Made by a program: the position numbers and the translations under genes | The notes under the pieces: generated by a model | What the model was told of the DNA's origin: nothing | Seen by the model: only the letters and a program-made list of their open reading frames with translations | Database searches by the model: none | From: Pseudoalteromonas sp. S16_S37 | GTDB lineage: Bacteria; Pseudomonadota; Gammaproteobacteria; Enterobacterales; Alteromonadaceae | Assembly: GCF_014694405.1 (NCBI RefSeq) | Contig: NZ_JAAUWV010000025.1 | Span: 1-60,227, forward strand | Direction: 5' to 3' | Length of the DNA stretch: 60,227 nucleotides | Shown here: positions 44,516 to 53,491 of the stretch, piece by piece | How the letters are laid out: each line of letters starts with the position of its first letter | Numbering within the stretch: the first letter of the stretch is position 1

Positions 44516-45067
44516 CTAGTTTCTTTGATACAACGCCTCTAACGTTGCTGAACCTAGGCTATTTGCGTTGATCATATAACCAACTAATGCCGATGATGGC
44601 GACGCTGACAATGAGAGTTTTTCTACCGAAAGGGCATGAATGGTGAACTGGTATCGATGCACGCCATGACCTTTAGGAGGACAAGCACCGCCAAAGTTTT
44701 CAACGCCATAATCATTACTGATTTGCTTAGCGCCGTCTGGTAGTTTGCTTTGGGTATTAATCCCTACACCCGTTTTCATCTCAACGACTGAGACAGGTAT
44801 ATCTACAACTTGCCAATGCCACCAGCCGCTTCCTGTTGGTGCATCCGGGTCATAGGCTGTAATTGCAAAACTCTTTGTACCTTTAGGAGCGTCTTGCCAA
44901 GCTAAATGCGGGGATAAATTATCGCCACTGCAACCAAACCCTGTGAACTCATGTTTTTTGCTCATGAACTCACCTTGTGCAATGTCATTGCTTGTTAATG
45001 TCAGCGCTGTGCTAGCAAAGGGAGCCATCATAGATAGTACCAAAAGGTGATTTGCTATTGTTTTCAT
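44516..45067 (-). CDS. YbhB/YbcL (PEBP/Raf-kinase-inhibitor-like) exported protein
   Basis: 183 residues with a signal peptide (MKTIANHLLVLSMMAPFAST). PEBP-type motifs: CSGDNLSPHLAWQDAPKGTKSFAI, YDPDAPTGSGWWHWQVVDIP, NDYGVENFGGACPPKGHGVHRY. The family binds small anionic ligands; bacterial roles are unclear. It lies 63 bp downstream of an AraC regulator on the same strand, which may control it. Confidence 0.9.
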   Translation of the reverse strand: MKTIANHLLVLSMMAPFASTALTLTSNDIAQGEFMSKKHEFTGFGCSGDNLSPHLAWQDAPKGTKSFAITAYDPDAPTGSGWWHWQVVDIPVSVVEMKTGVGINTQSKLPDGAKQISNDYGVENFGGACPPKGHGVHRYQFTIHALSVEKLSLSASPSSALVGYMINANSLGSATLEALYQRN

Positions 45068-45130
45068 GTGGTGAAACCTTTTTGTTAATTCATTACGCGC
45101 ATATTGCCACTCTAAGCGCAGCGAGTGTTA

Positions 45131-45979
45131 TTAAAAAACAGTCAAGTTTTCGCCCATATCCTTCAACTTTGTACTTCTTAGTTCTGATGGGGTGATGCCA
45201 AAGTGACTTTTAAACTTTTCTGTAAAGCGGGATTGTGAGGTGTACCCTGATAAACTTGCTACATCACCTATGGGCTTGGATGTTGCCTGCAATAAATGTA
45301 GTCCATGGCCCAGCCTCGCTTTATCTTTTATTTGTTGTAGCGTTACGTCTTCAGCTTGTAATTTTCGTCTAAGTGTTGATTCACTCATTGCCAGTAAACT
45401 ACACAGCTGAGCTAATCTTAGCTCTTGAAATCCATTGCTTTTAAATATTCCATATATCTGATTGCTTAGGCTAACACGGTGAGTCATAAATGGAATGTGT
45501 TCAAAACCTAATGTGTGCAGTAATAACAATATTTCTTGTTTTCTGTGCCTAATAATATCGCCGTTAGCCCAAGATACACTATCTACAAACTGCGTAATGC
45601 AAGCCAGTAACTCTTTTGATAAAGGGGCGCTGTAATGCTCACTTATAATACTTTTGCGTTCACGGTTTATTTGTAAACGCTCAAAAACAGTAAAGTCGTT
45701 GGCATCGAACTCAATCAACAAGGCTTGATAGATATCGTCTTTGGGAATATTACGCATATCGAGCTTAGGACTATCAGATAAAAAAACAAATTCACCCGCA
45801 TTACACATAATATTCCCTAGTTTACCAAGTTGTTTGCTGCCGTTAATTACGACAACCAGCGTAGGCTTAGCAACGGGCACATCGAATAGTCTCTGCTCGT
45901 GATATGCTCGATAAATAGCAAAGGGTAAGTCGATGCCTATAGATGTTACCGAATTAATACTTTGAATTAATGCCTGCAT
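45131..45979 (-). CDS. AraC family transcriptional regulator
   Basis: 282 residues. Start ATG 45979 has GAGGAG 5 bases upstream. The N-terminal cupin-like AraC_N portion (VVVINGSKQLGKLGNIMCNAGEFVFLSDSPKL) binds an unknown effector; the C-terminal double HTH reads LAQLCSLLAMSESTLRRKLQ and IGDVASLSGYTSQSRFTEKFKSHFGITPSELR. Placement suggests regulation of the PEBP gene downstream or itself. The effector cannot be predicted. Confidence 0.9.
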   Translation of the reverse strand: MQALIQSINSVTSIGIDLPFAIYRAYHEQRLFDVPVAKPTLVVVINGSKQLGKLGNIMCNAGEFVFLSDSPKLDMRNIPKDDIYQALLIEFDANDFTVFERLQINRERKSIISEHYSAPLSKELLACITQFVDSVSWANGDIIRHRKQEILLLLHTLGFEHIPFMTHRVSLSNQIYGIFKSNGFQELRLAQLCSLLAMSESTLRRKLQAEDVTLQQIKDKARLGHGLHLLQATSKPIGDVASLSGYTSQSRFTEKFKSHFGITPSELRSTKLKDMGENLTVF

Positions 45980-46390
45980 TAGGCTCCTCAACTAACTTGC
46001 TTTATAACTTTAATTATCACAGACGATATAGAAGAACCAGTGATCTACTCAAATTGTGATACAGTAAAATAACGCGCTTTGAGCTGCTTTGTAAATAACG
46101 TAAACAGCTACTTTAACCCAATGCCTAAGTTGCACAGAGCAGCATCAACCTAAAATACATATAAAGCTTAAATTAAAAGCGCAAACTCTTAAGAATGTAT
46201 CTTTTTTCCCTGATGGCTGTTGGATAATGGAATAAATGCGATATGAATTTGGGCGTTTTTTGCGCAAGCTTAAGTAGGAAAAATTTATCTCAAAGAGGAA
46301 CGAAATTTTCATCTACTTCTGATGCCATTAGGATATAATCCTCACCAATTTAATCAGTAACCATTGTAACGGTCTAACTTTTGGTAACGT
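45980..46390. other. 411-bp intergenic region upstream of channel gene
   Basis: No gene seen. It separates the divergent AraC and channel genes. A TATAAT box at 46334-46339, 51 bp before the channel start, is a plausible -10 but no good -35 lies 16-18 bases upstream. Otherwise AT-rich without clear repeats. Confidence 0.5.
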
Positions 46391-47227
46391 ATGTACGAAA
46401 ATATTAAATCCCAACTAAACGCGTTAAAAAACAACAAGGCATTTGAGCTATCGGTAGTTGCAGTGATCATCATTTCAGCCCTTGAAATAGGTGCCAAGAC
46501 ATTCCCACTCTCCAGTGGTGCAATTTCTGTTACTCATGTGCTTGATATTTTTATTACTTTGTTTTTCCTATTTGAGCTCTCTGTGCGTTTCATTGCCGAT
46601 GATGATAAAAAAAGCTTCTTCAAAAAGGGTTGGAATGTTTTCGATACCTTAGTGGTTGTGATTAGCTTAATTCCTATCAACGACAGTGAAATGGCTTTAC
46701 TTGCAAGACTCGTTCGAGTGTTTAGGGTACTGCGAATGGTGTCAGTAGTACCTGAGCTAAGGGTGTTAATAAACTCACTATTAAAAGCGATGCCACAACT
46801 GGGTTATGTCATTTTATTAATGTTTATTATTTTCTATATCTATGCCGCTATTGGCAGCTTTGTGTTTAAAGACATAAACCCTAAGCTGTGGGGAGATATA
46901 GCAATATCTATGCTAACGCTATTTAGGATCATGACTTTTGAAGATTGGACTGATATCCAATATGAGACGATGGAAGTATATCCTATGTCTTGGGTGTTCT
47001 ATTTAACCTTTATTTTCTTCACTGCGTTTGCATTTTTAAATATGGTTATTGGTATCGTGGTTAACGTTATGGAAGAGGAGCGCTCGAAGCTGAGAAAGGC
47101 CAAAGAAGAGGCTAAAAATATACCGACCATAGAAGATTTACATAGTGAGATCCAACAGTTAAAAGCCTTGATTGTACAACAACAGCAAAGTACCAAAGAC
47201 GTAACAGAAAAAGAAAGCGCCTTGTAA
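46391..47227 (+). CDS. Voltage-gated cation channel, bacterial NaChBac/NavAb superfamily
   Basis: 278 residues, the single six-helix type that forms tetramers. S4 carries four arginines at every third position (ARLVRVFRVLR: R106, R109, R112, R115). The pore helix and filter read TLFRIMTFEDWTD (T182 to D188), against TLESWSM in NavAb. S6 is FLNMVIGIVVNVMEEE, followed by a charged neck and a coiled coil (IEDLHSEIQQLKALIVQQQQ). The extra acidic D185 and D188 resemble the engineered Ca-selective CavAb filter, so calcium permeation is possible (inference). Confidence 0.88.
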   Translation: MYENIKSQLNALKNNKAFELSVVAVIIISALEIGAKTFPLSSGAISVTHVLDIFITLFFLFELSVRFIADDDKKSFFKKGWNVFDTLVVVISLIPINDSEMALLARLVRVFRVLRMVSVVPELRVLINSLLKAMPQLGYVILLMFIIFYIYAAIGSFVFKDINPKLWGDIAISMLTLFRIMTFEDWTDIQYETMEVYPMSWVFYLTFIFFTAFAFLNMVIGIVVNVMEEERSKLRKAKEEAKNIPTIEDLHSEIQQLKALIVQQQQSTKDVTEKESAL

Positions 47228-47266
47228 GGCGATAAGGCACTATTGCGTAACAATCATTAATTGTTT

Positions 47267-47314
47267 GCCATCTAACCCAAAGCAAAGTGCAACCCTTGCT
47301 TTGGGTTAGATGGC
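47267..47314. terminator. Perfect 19-bp inverted repeat after channel gene
   Basis: GCCATCTAACCCAAAGCAA (47267-47285) is exactly complementary to TTGCTTTGGGTTAGATGGC (47296-47314), with a 10-base loop. It lies 39 bp after the channel stop. No T-run follows, so it may be an atypical terminator or a small repeat element. Confidence 0.55.
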
Positions 47315-47672
47315 GTCAAAGGCCGAGTTTAGCCATCACCAGCAGATTCCCAGATTAGTACATACCTAATAAAGCGCAACCATTAGCCAAATTCTAATCC
47401 GAACAAGAAGATATCGACAGTGTTTGTCAGATAAAGCGGTTGGCATTTTTTTACTATAAGTCTTAATAATCAATGCACTTAGATAAATAAGAAACACACC
47501 GCGCACGTAAATCCAATTTGTCAGGAAAAGCTCGCTTTCAGCGTACACGTGTAAGCCGCTAATTTACTTACAAATATTCTTAATTAAATGAAACTGCAGT
47601 AAAGAACTCGTAAAAAATGTTTCTAGAGTGATTGATCTATTGTCATTTTTGTGCCGTAATGTAGGTATATCT
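47315..47672. other. Intergenic region upstream of fadE
   Basis: No supported gene. A 60-codon minus-strand frame (47366-47548) lacks a ribosome site and any recognisable similarity and is not called. The fadE promoter should lie in the last 100 bases; a TTGTCA at 47640-47645 is a possible -35 but no well-spaced -10 follows. Confidence 0.5.
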
Positions 47673-47689
47673 ATCTGGTCGGATGAGTT
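47673..47689 (+). promoter_or_regulatory. FadR-like operator just before fadE
   Basis: ATCTGGTCGGATGAGTT fits the FadR consensus (A-N-CTGGTC-S-GACC-W-GTT) at 15 of 17 positions by my alignment and ends 4 bases before the fadE ATG, overlapping its ribosome-binding region. Confidence 0.5.
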
Positions 47690-47693
47690 GATT

Positions 47694-49943
47694 ATGAGTT
47701 TAAGAACACAACTAAGAAAAGTTTTACCTAGCATTTCAGTAACAGAACAAGAAGCACTTGATGCAGGTGATGTATGGCTTGAAGGGTCTATCTATCGTGG
47801 TAAGCCTGATTTTGACGCGCTAAGAGCAGTGCCTGAAGCAAAACTAACCGCTGAAGAACAAGCATTCTTAGACGGCCCAGTAAAAGAATTAATGGCGATG
47901 ATTGATGATTCTGTTATTCAAAACAGCAAACATCTGCCTGATCATATTTTAGAGTTCTTGAAAAAAGAACGATTCTTCTCACTCATTATTCCTAAGTCAT
48001 TTGGTGGTCTTGAGTTCAGCCCTTATGCAAACTCTACCATTGTTGGCACTATCGCAACTAAGTCATCTGCAGTTGCTGTAACGGTCATGGTTCCTAACTC
48101 GTTAGGCCCAGGTGAGTTACTTCTTCATTACGGTACACAAGAGCAACAAGCACATTATTTACCGCGTCTTGCAAACGGTCGCGAAATTCCATGTTTCGCA
48201 CTGACAAGCCCTGAAGCTGGTTCAGATGCAGGTGGTATTCCAGACATTGGTATTGTTAAAAAAGGCCAATACAATGGTGAAGAAGTTGTCGGTTTAGAAG
48301 TTACTTGGGATAAGCGTTATATTACGCTTGCACCAATTGCGACAGTACTTGGTTTAGCATTTAAAGTTGAAGACCCAGATGGCTTGTTAGGTGGTAAAGA
48401 GCATCTAGGAATTACTTGTGCGCTTATTCCAAAATCACACCCTGGTGTTGAATTAGGTAATCGTCATGATCCTATGGGTATTCGTTTTTATAACGGTACA
48501 ACACGTGGCGAAAAAGTATTTATTCCAATGGACTTTATCATTGGTGGGCAGAAAAACATCGGCCGTGGTTGGCAGATGCTTGTAAGCTGTTTAGGTGCGG
48601 GTCGCGGTATTTCACTGCCAGCATTAGGTGTTTCGACATCTCAGGTAGCGCTTAAATCAGCATCAGAATATGCTGCAGTTCGTGAACAGTTTGGTTTGTC
48701 TATCGGTCAATTTGAAGGTATTCAAGAGAAGCTGGCTGATATTGCAGGTAAAACTTACCTTCAAGAAGCGATGCGTGTGCTAACAACCGAAGGTTTAGGC
48801 ATGGGCTTAAAACCGTCAGTTGTTACTGCAATTGCGAAGTACCATATGACTGAAATCGGTCGAGACGTGCTTGATTCAGCAATGGATATTCAAGCGGGTA
48901 AAGCAATTCAAAACGGCCCACAAAATACCCTTGCCAGTGGTTATGTTGCTCAGCCTATTGCTATTACGGTAGAAGGTGCAAATATCTTAACTCGTAACCT
49001 GATGATTTTTGGTCAAGGTGTAATGCGCTGTCATCCATATCTTCAGTCTATGGTTGAGTCGATTCACAGTGAAGACAAAGACGCAGATAAAACATTTAAC
49101 AAGATTTTACGTAAAACGGTGGGTTACAGTGTAGCGAATAGCTTACGTGCATTGCGTTTAGGTGTGTTACCGTTTACTGCTGGTAGCAAATCTTCATTAC
49201 CTGAAGTACAAGCCTATGAAAAAGCGGCGCACCAGTTATCTGCAAAACTTGCTGTATACGCCGACTTCTCGCTACTTGTATTAGGTGGCAAACTTAAGCA
49301 AGCAGAAATGCTTTCAGCACGCTTAGGTGATGTAATGAGTTACCTGTACGCAGCTATGGCGTCTATTAAGTATTACGAGCAAAAAGTAGCGGTAGCAGAT
49401 AGACAAGCAGCGGCGCCTTACTTCCATTACGCGACACGTTGGGCTTTGCAAAACGCTGAAAACGCACTACATAAGTTTTTAGATAACTTCCCAGCACCTG
49501 TAACTCGTAAGTTTATGCGTGTTATTACTATGCATTACACGCACAGAATGCCAGCTATCAGTGATGACTTGGTACGTGAGCTTGCTAAAGCAGCACAAAT
49601 GGACACCGCATTTAAAGCGCAGCTTACGCATCTTATCAAGCCAACAGCAGGCGATGGTCATGACATTAATGAACAAGCCTATAAAGCAAAAATGGCATGT
49701 CTAGACTTGTTAGCTAAAGTTAAAAAAGCGCTTCGTAGCAAAGAGATAAAAGCAGGTGTACGTTTTGCACAAACGCTTGATAATGCGCTAGCGGCAAACT
49801 TAATCAGCTCGCAAGAATATGCGCAGTTAATCGACTACAACAAGAAACGTGAAAAAGCGATTCGAGTTGATGAGTTCGACTTTGACTTAAACTTGCTAGA
49901 TGACAATGCTCAGCCAATTGGTAAGGTGCAGCAAGCAAGCTAA
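47694..49943 (+). CDS. fadE: Acyl-CoA dehydrogenase FadE
   Basis: 749 residues from ATG 47694; a longer GTG-start reading adds 22 non-conserved residues across a probable operator. FAD-dependent first step of beta-oxidation. FadE-specific segments: LTSPEAGSDAGGIPDIGIV, WDKRYITLAPIATVLGLAFK, GITCALIP, AGRGISLPALGVS, GPQNTLASGYVAQPIAITVE, GANILTRNLMIFGQGVMRCH, and a C-terminal DUF1974-type extension. Somewhat shorter than E. coli FadE (814) because the N-terminal hydrophobic part is absent. Followed by a terminator. Confidence 0.95.
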   Translation: MSLRTQLRKVLPSISVTEQEALDAGDVWLEGSIYRGKPDFDALRAVPEAKLTAEEQAFLDGPVKELMAMIDDSVIQNSKHLPDHILEFLKKERFFSLIIPKSFGGLEFSPYANSTIVGTIATKSSAVAVTVMVPNSLGPGELLLHYGTQEQQAHYLPRLANGREIPCFALTSPEAGSDAGGIPDIGIVKKGQYNGEEVVGLEVTWDKRYITLAPIATVLGLAFKVEDPDGLLGGKEHLGITCALIPKSHPGVELGNRHDPMGIRFYNGTTRGEKVFIPMDFIIGGQKNIGRGWQMLVSCLGAGRGISLPALGVSTSQVALKSASEYAAVREQFGLSIGQFEGIQEKLADIAGKTYLQEAMRVLTTEGLGMGLKPSVVTAIAKYHMTEIGRDVLDSAMDIQAGKAIQNGPQNTLASGYVAQPIAITVEGANILTRNLMIFGQGVMRCHPYLQSMVESIHSEDKDADKTFNKILRKTVGYSVANSLRALRLGVLPFTAGSKSSLPEVQAYEKAAHQLSAKLAVYADFSLLVLGGKLKQAEMLSARLGDVMSYLYAAMASIKYYEQKVAVADRQAAAPYFHYATRWALQNAENALHKFLDNFPAPVTRKFMRVITMHYTHRMPAISDDLVRELAKAAQMDTAFKAQLTHLIKPTAGDGHDINEQAYKAKMACLDLLAKVKKALRSKEIKAGVRFAQTLDNALAANLISSQEYAQLIDYNKKREKAIRVDEFDFDLNLLDDNAQPIGKVQQAS

Positions 49944-49999
49944 ACAACATTCAACAATGCCTAAGTGTCAGCAGTATCGGCACTTAATTATAAACACAG

Positions 50000-50028
50000 A
50001 GCCCCTGATATATTTAGGGGCTTTTTTT
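50000..50028 (+). terminator. Terminator after fadE
   Basis: AGCCCCT / AGGGGCT stem with nine-base loop and a run of seven T. Confidence 0.92.
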
Positions 50029-50076
50029 ATGCCTAAAACGTGCTAGGGTCTGATAAAAACTAACCCTAAAAACATT

Positions 50077-51024
50077 ATGTTATATCAGTTTCTAAGTGAA
50101 AAATTTAACGACATTATTGATAAAGATAAACACACTGTACTTTGGAGTGGGTGTGGTGAAGTAAAAAGGATGTCGCTTGATGGACAAGACGTTGTTGTTA
50201 AATACTCGCAGGTCCCCAAGCAATTGGCACACCGGCATATTGAGCAATCTGATTTTGCGTTATCACGAAAATTAAAATCTTACGCTGTTGAATTACAGTT
50301 TTATCAACAGCACAGTAGCAGTATTCAAAAGCAGTGCGCTATACCAAAACTGATATTTACTGCGCAGCAGGATAATTCAACATGTCTGGTACTTAGAGAT
50401 TTTAACAAAGATGGATTTGTACAACATACAGATTTATCGCTAAAACAGCATCATGCAATATTGAGCTGGTTGGCACATTTTCACAGCCGTTCGCTTAATA
50501 GGTATCAAGGAATTGGGTGGCAGCAAGGAGGATATTGGCATTTAGCCACAAGGCCAGATGAATTGCAGAGAATGCAGCATCATGCGTTAAAGACCCATGT
50601 GCAACATATTAATGCGCTGATCACCGAATGTCGATACAAATGTACAATACACGGGGATGCTAAAGCCGCGAACTTTGCTCTAAATGACGCGTTAGAAGTG
50701 ATTGGTTACGATTTTCAATATGTGGGAGCTGGGGTAGGGGTACAAGATGTTATGCTATATTTTACCAGTGTTTTTGATGAAAGTAGCTTATATGCCTATG
50801 CTGACGAACTATTAGCATTTTACTTCTCACAACTTGTTAGCCAGTTAGAAGCTTTGTTATCAGAGCAGCAGGCTCTGGATATTGTTAGTCATTGGCAAGC
50901 TTTGTGGCCGCTAGTTTGGGCTGACTTTCATCGATTTTTATTAGGGTGGAAACCTGACCATTTTAAAATAAATCAGTATATGCTTGAGCATACTTCATTC
51001 ACTTTGTCACAGGTTCGCCAATAG
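50077..51024 (+). CDS. Aminoglycoside-phosphotransferase-fold (choline/ecdysteroid kinase-like) protein
   Basis: 315 residues with the small-molecule kinase fold: CLVLRDFNKDGF in the hinge, catalytic loop CTIHGDAKAANFALN (HGDxxxxN) and metal-binding IGYDFQYVGAGVGVQDV (D-x-Q). The N-terminal ATP site is VVVKYSQVP. Substrate unknown; the family includes choline, ecdysteroid and hydroxylated-metabolite kinases. It ends 1 bp before an EamA transporter gene, so kinase and transporter probably act on related metabolites. Confidence 0.8.
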   Translation: MLYQFLSEKFNDIIDKDKHTVLWSGCGEVKRMSLDGQDVVVKYSQVPKQLAHRHIEQSDFALSRKLKSYAVELQFYQQHSSSIQKQCAIPKLIFTAQQDNSTCLVLRDFNKDGFVQHTDLSLKQHHAILSWLAHFHSRSLNRYQGIGWQQGGYWHLATRPDELQRMQHHALKTHVQHINALITECRYKCTIHGDAKAANFALNDALEVIGYDFQYVGAGVGVQDVMLYFTSVFDESSLYAYADELLAFYFSQLVSQLEALLSEQQALDIVSHWQALWPLVWADFHRFLLGWKPDHFKINQYMLEHTSFTLSQVRQ

Positions 51025-51025
51025 C

Positions 51026-51844
51026 ATGATATATGCCTTACTTTGCGCTTTATGTTGGGCTGGATTTGACACCTGTCGAAAACAGCTCTCAAAGTCATAC
51101 GATGCGCCATTAATGTCGGTTATTTTTAGTGCGCTTGTTTTGCCAATTTTTGTGTGTATGTGGCTGATGAGAGAAGCTAGCTTTCCATCAAGTAACTATT
51201 ACTTTGTGGCAACAGCTAGTGGCTTGATGGGCGCTATTGGCAGTGTGTCGTTTATTCGAGCACTGTCAGTTGGTAAACTTGCTATTGTATTGCCGATGAT
51301 GTCGTTTACGCCAGTTTGTTCGGCAATACTTGCATGGTTATGGTTATCCGACCCCCTTAGTTTCAATCAGAGTATCGGGATAGTAGGTATCGCGGTCAGT
51401 TCCTTCTTGGTTCTCGGAGGGCGTTTTAAAACAAATGAAAAGGGTATCTGGCAGGCACTGTTAGCGGCATTGTGTTGGGGCTTTTGTATTGTGCTTGATA
51501 AGTTTGCTTTGCAATATGGTTCTAAAGAATTTCATGCTGCCTACATCACATTTATTATATTGATTGCCACCGCCTTATTGCTACGGGTAAAGCTGGACTA
51601 CAAGAAAGTCAAAGAAAAGACTTTTTGGTGGCTATTATCTGTGGTGCTTTTAGCCTGCGCGCTTATTTTGCAATTCATTGCAATCACGCAGCTTCAACCA
51701 GGTATCGTTGAAGGTTTAAAACGTGCGATAGGAATTACAAGTGCGCTGATGATTGGCGTATTTGCGTACAAGGAACAAATTAGTAAAGGGCAATTGTGTG
51801 GCGTGTTATGTGTATTGTTATTCAGTGGGCTTTTAGTAAGGTAA
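51026..51844 (+). CDS. EamA/DMT-type drug-metabolite transporter
   Basis: 272 residues from the ATG at 51026, one base after the kinase-like stop. Ten membrane helices in two EamA halves (first MIYALLCALCWAGFDTCRKQL; second GIWQALLAALCWGFCIVLDKF), ending IGVFAYKEQISKGQLCGVLCVLLFSGLL. These transporters export metabolites or amino acids. A reading starting at 50984 would overlap the kinase gene and add polar residues before helix 1. Confidence 0.85.
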   Translation: MIYALLCALCWAGFDTCRKQLSKSYDAPLMSVIFSALVLPIFVCMWLMREASFPSSNYYFVATASGLMGAIGSVSFIRALSVGKLAIVLPMMSFTPVCSAILAWLWLSDPLSFNQSIGIVGIAVSSFLVLGGRFKTNEKGIWQALLAALCWGFCIVLDKFALQYGSKEFHAAYITFIILIATALLLRVKLDYKKVKEKTFWWLLSVVLLACALILQFIAITQLQPGIVEGLKRAIGITSALMIGVFAYKEQISKGQLCGVLCVLLFSGLLVR

Positions 51845-51845
51845 A

Positions 51846-51864
51846 GCGCCCACAGAGTGGGCGC
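51846..51864. terminator. Terminator between EamA and subtilase genes
   Basis: GCGCCCAC / GTGGGCGC, 8-bp perfect GC-rich stem with loop AGA between converging genes; TTTA follows on the minus strand. Confidence 0.85.
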
Positions 51865-51874
51865 AAAATCGGGC

Positions 51875-53491
51875 TTAGTTACAAGCACCTAAACGTTTCC
51901 AAACATTACTGAAAATGTCTGGTTGCGCCGAACGAGACCACCAAATTGCTTCATATTTGTAGTTTTTATATGAAACTTGGTCACCCACTTGATACATTTT
52001 TGATGCAGACCAAGCAGAGATACCGTCACAGCCTGGAGGTGTTACGTCACCAACTTGTACAGATTGAGTCACCGAGTTTGATTTTGCACCATCAGTTGCA
52101 GTCAACGTTACTTGGTACGTACCAGCTGCTGCGTAAGTGTGGCTAGGAGACATATCAGAACTGCTCGCACCATCGCCGAACTGCCAAGAATAGCTACGAG
52201 CGTCTGTTGATGAGTTTGTGAACTTAACAGTAGTACCATTTACGCTGAAGCTAAAGCTTGCAACTGGACCACCAACAGGGTCACCACAGCCATTTTGTGC
52301 GATGTAATCATACGCTGCTTTTGCTTGTACAATACCGTAACCATAAGATGTATCACGGCCAGCCGCGCCTTTATCTTTAGCGGTATTGTTTAGTACTTTA
52401 CGAATTTCATCATTAGTACAGTTAGGGAAGTGGCTCCATACTAAAGCCGCAACACCAGATACGTGTGGTGTAGCCATTGATGTACCACTGATTGACTTGT
52501 AGCCATTGTTGTTCCAAGTAGAGTTAACACCCACACCTGGCGCCGCAATTTCTACCTGACTGTTGTATTGTGAAAACGATGCTTTGTTTTCAGAGCTATC
52601 AACCGCAGCTACAGACACAACTGCATCGTAAGATGCTGGGTAGCTTAGGCTGCTATTTCCGCCGTTACCCGCAGCTGCAATGTGCAATACGCCACGGTTA
52701 TAACTTTGTTGGAACGCATTGCGTTCAGCTGTTGAGCTGCCGCTGCCACCTAAACTCATACTTGTTACATTCGCACCAGCTGCTTCACACTGCTCAATTG
52801 CTTTGATTAGGTCAGAACCGTATGCCCATTTACCTTGGTCGTTAAATACTTTTACGATGTGTAAGCCAAGTTGACCAGATGGATTCACGCCCACAACACC
52901 TTGACCGTTACCACCGATGGCTGCAATTGTACCCGCTACGTGTGTACCGTGACCATTTCCGTCGTTATACCAGTTACCAGTGTCGTTTGAGCCATAACCA
53001 TCATCACCTGTAATACCTGTGCTAGGAAGGTCCGGATGGTTAAGTGTATAACCTGTGTCCATGATACATACTTTGCGATTGCCGCTCATGTTGTCAGTTA
53101 GTTGATTTGCTTGAACCATAGTGATGCCATATGGCGTTGATTCAGCCATCAGGAATCGCTTAGGATCCTCTTCAACATTAGAAACTTGTGGGTTTGCTTT
53201 AAGCTCCTCAAGCTTTTCGGGTGTTACTTCCATAACGACTGCGTTCACACTTGGCAGCGCTGTCATTGGGTCCAGATTTAATTGATGTGCAAATGAAGTA
53301 AGCGCTTGTTGCTTATAGTTTGCAGCATCTGACGCAGATACAGATAACGGTAGTGTACTGATTGCGTTGTCTTTTAGTGTTACGATTACGCGTTGACCTT
53401 CACCTGCAGATGCGGTGCCTACACTTAGAGCAGCCCCGATACATGCTGATAGAATTGAAAGTTTTGCGCTGTTAGAAACCATTTTTTTCAT
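51875..53491 (-). CDS. Secreted S8 subtilisin-like protease with PKD and chitin-binding domains
   Basis: 538 residues. Signal peptide (to about 29), I9-type propeptide (32-115: RVIVTLKDN... VSNVEEDPKRF), catalytic domain with D145 (CIMDTGY), H181 (NGHGTHVAG) and S338 (SGTSMATPH), a PKD domain (about 409-480, SYSWQFGDGASSSDMSPSHTY) and a C-terminal carbohydrate-binding module of the ChiC/type 5-12 kind (488-537, ISAWSASKMYQVGDQVSYKN, aromatic WW). It would be secreted and tethered to chitin or similar polymers while degrading protein. AAGG before the first ATG. Confidence 0.94.
   Translation of the reverse strand: MKKMVSNSAKLSILSACIGAALSVGTASAGEGQRVIVTLKDNAISTLPLSVSASDAANYKQQALTSFAHQLNLDPMTALPSVNAVVMEVTPEKLEELKANPQVSNVEEDPKRFLMAESTPYGITMVQANQLTDNMSGNRKVCIMDTGYTLNHPDLPSTGITGDDGYGSNDTGNWYNDGNGHGTHVAGTIAAIGGNGQGVVGVNPSGQLGLHIVKVFNDQGKWAYGSDLIKAIEQCEAAGANVTSMSLGGSGSSTAERNAFQQSYNRGVLHIAAAGNGGNSSLSYPASYDAVVSVAAVDSSENKASFSQYNSQVEIAAPGVGVNSTWNNNGYKSISGTSMATPHVSGVAALVWSHFPNCTNDEIRKVLNNTAKDKGAAGRDTSYGYGIVQAKAAYDYIAQNGCGDPVGGPVASFSFSVNGTTVKFTNSSTDARSYSWQFGDGASSSDMSPSHTYAAAGTYQVTLTATDGAKSNSVTQSVQVGDVTPPGCDGISAWSASKMYQVGDQVSYKNYKYEAIWWSRSAQPDIFSNVWKRLGACN

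Noticed and set aside
47267..47314. Possible integron attC site because of GTTAGAT/ATCTAAC core-like ends
   Set aside because: The stem is perfectly paired without the extrahelical bases and internal boxes of attC, there is no cassette array and no integrase nearby.
47366..47548. 60-codon minus-strand frame with hydrophobic stretch in the gap before fadE
   Set aside because: No ribosome-binding site, no recognisable domain, and ordinary AT-rich intergenic composition; a chance frame is more likely.
50077..51024. Aminoglycoside resistance phosphotransferase
   Set aside because: Only the fold-level catalytic motifs are shared; the rest resembles choline/ecdysteroid-kinase-like proteins of unknown substrate.
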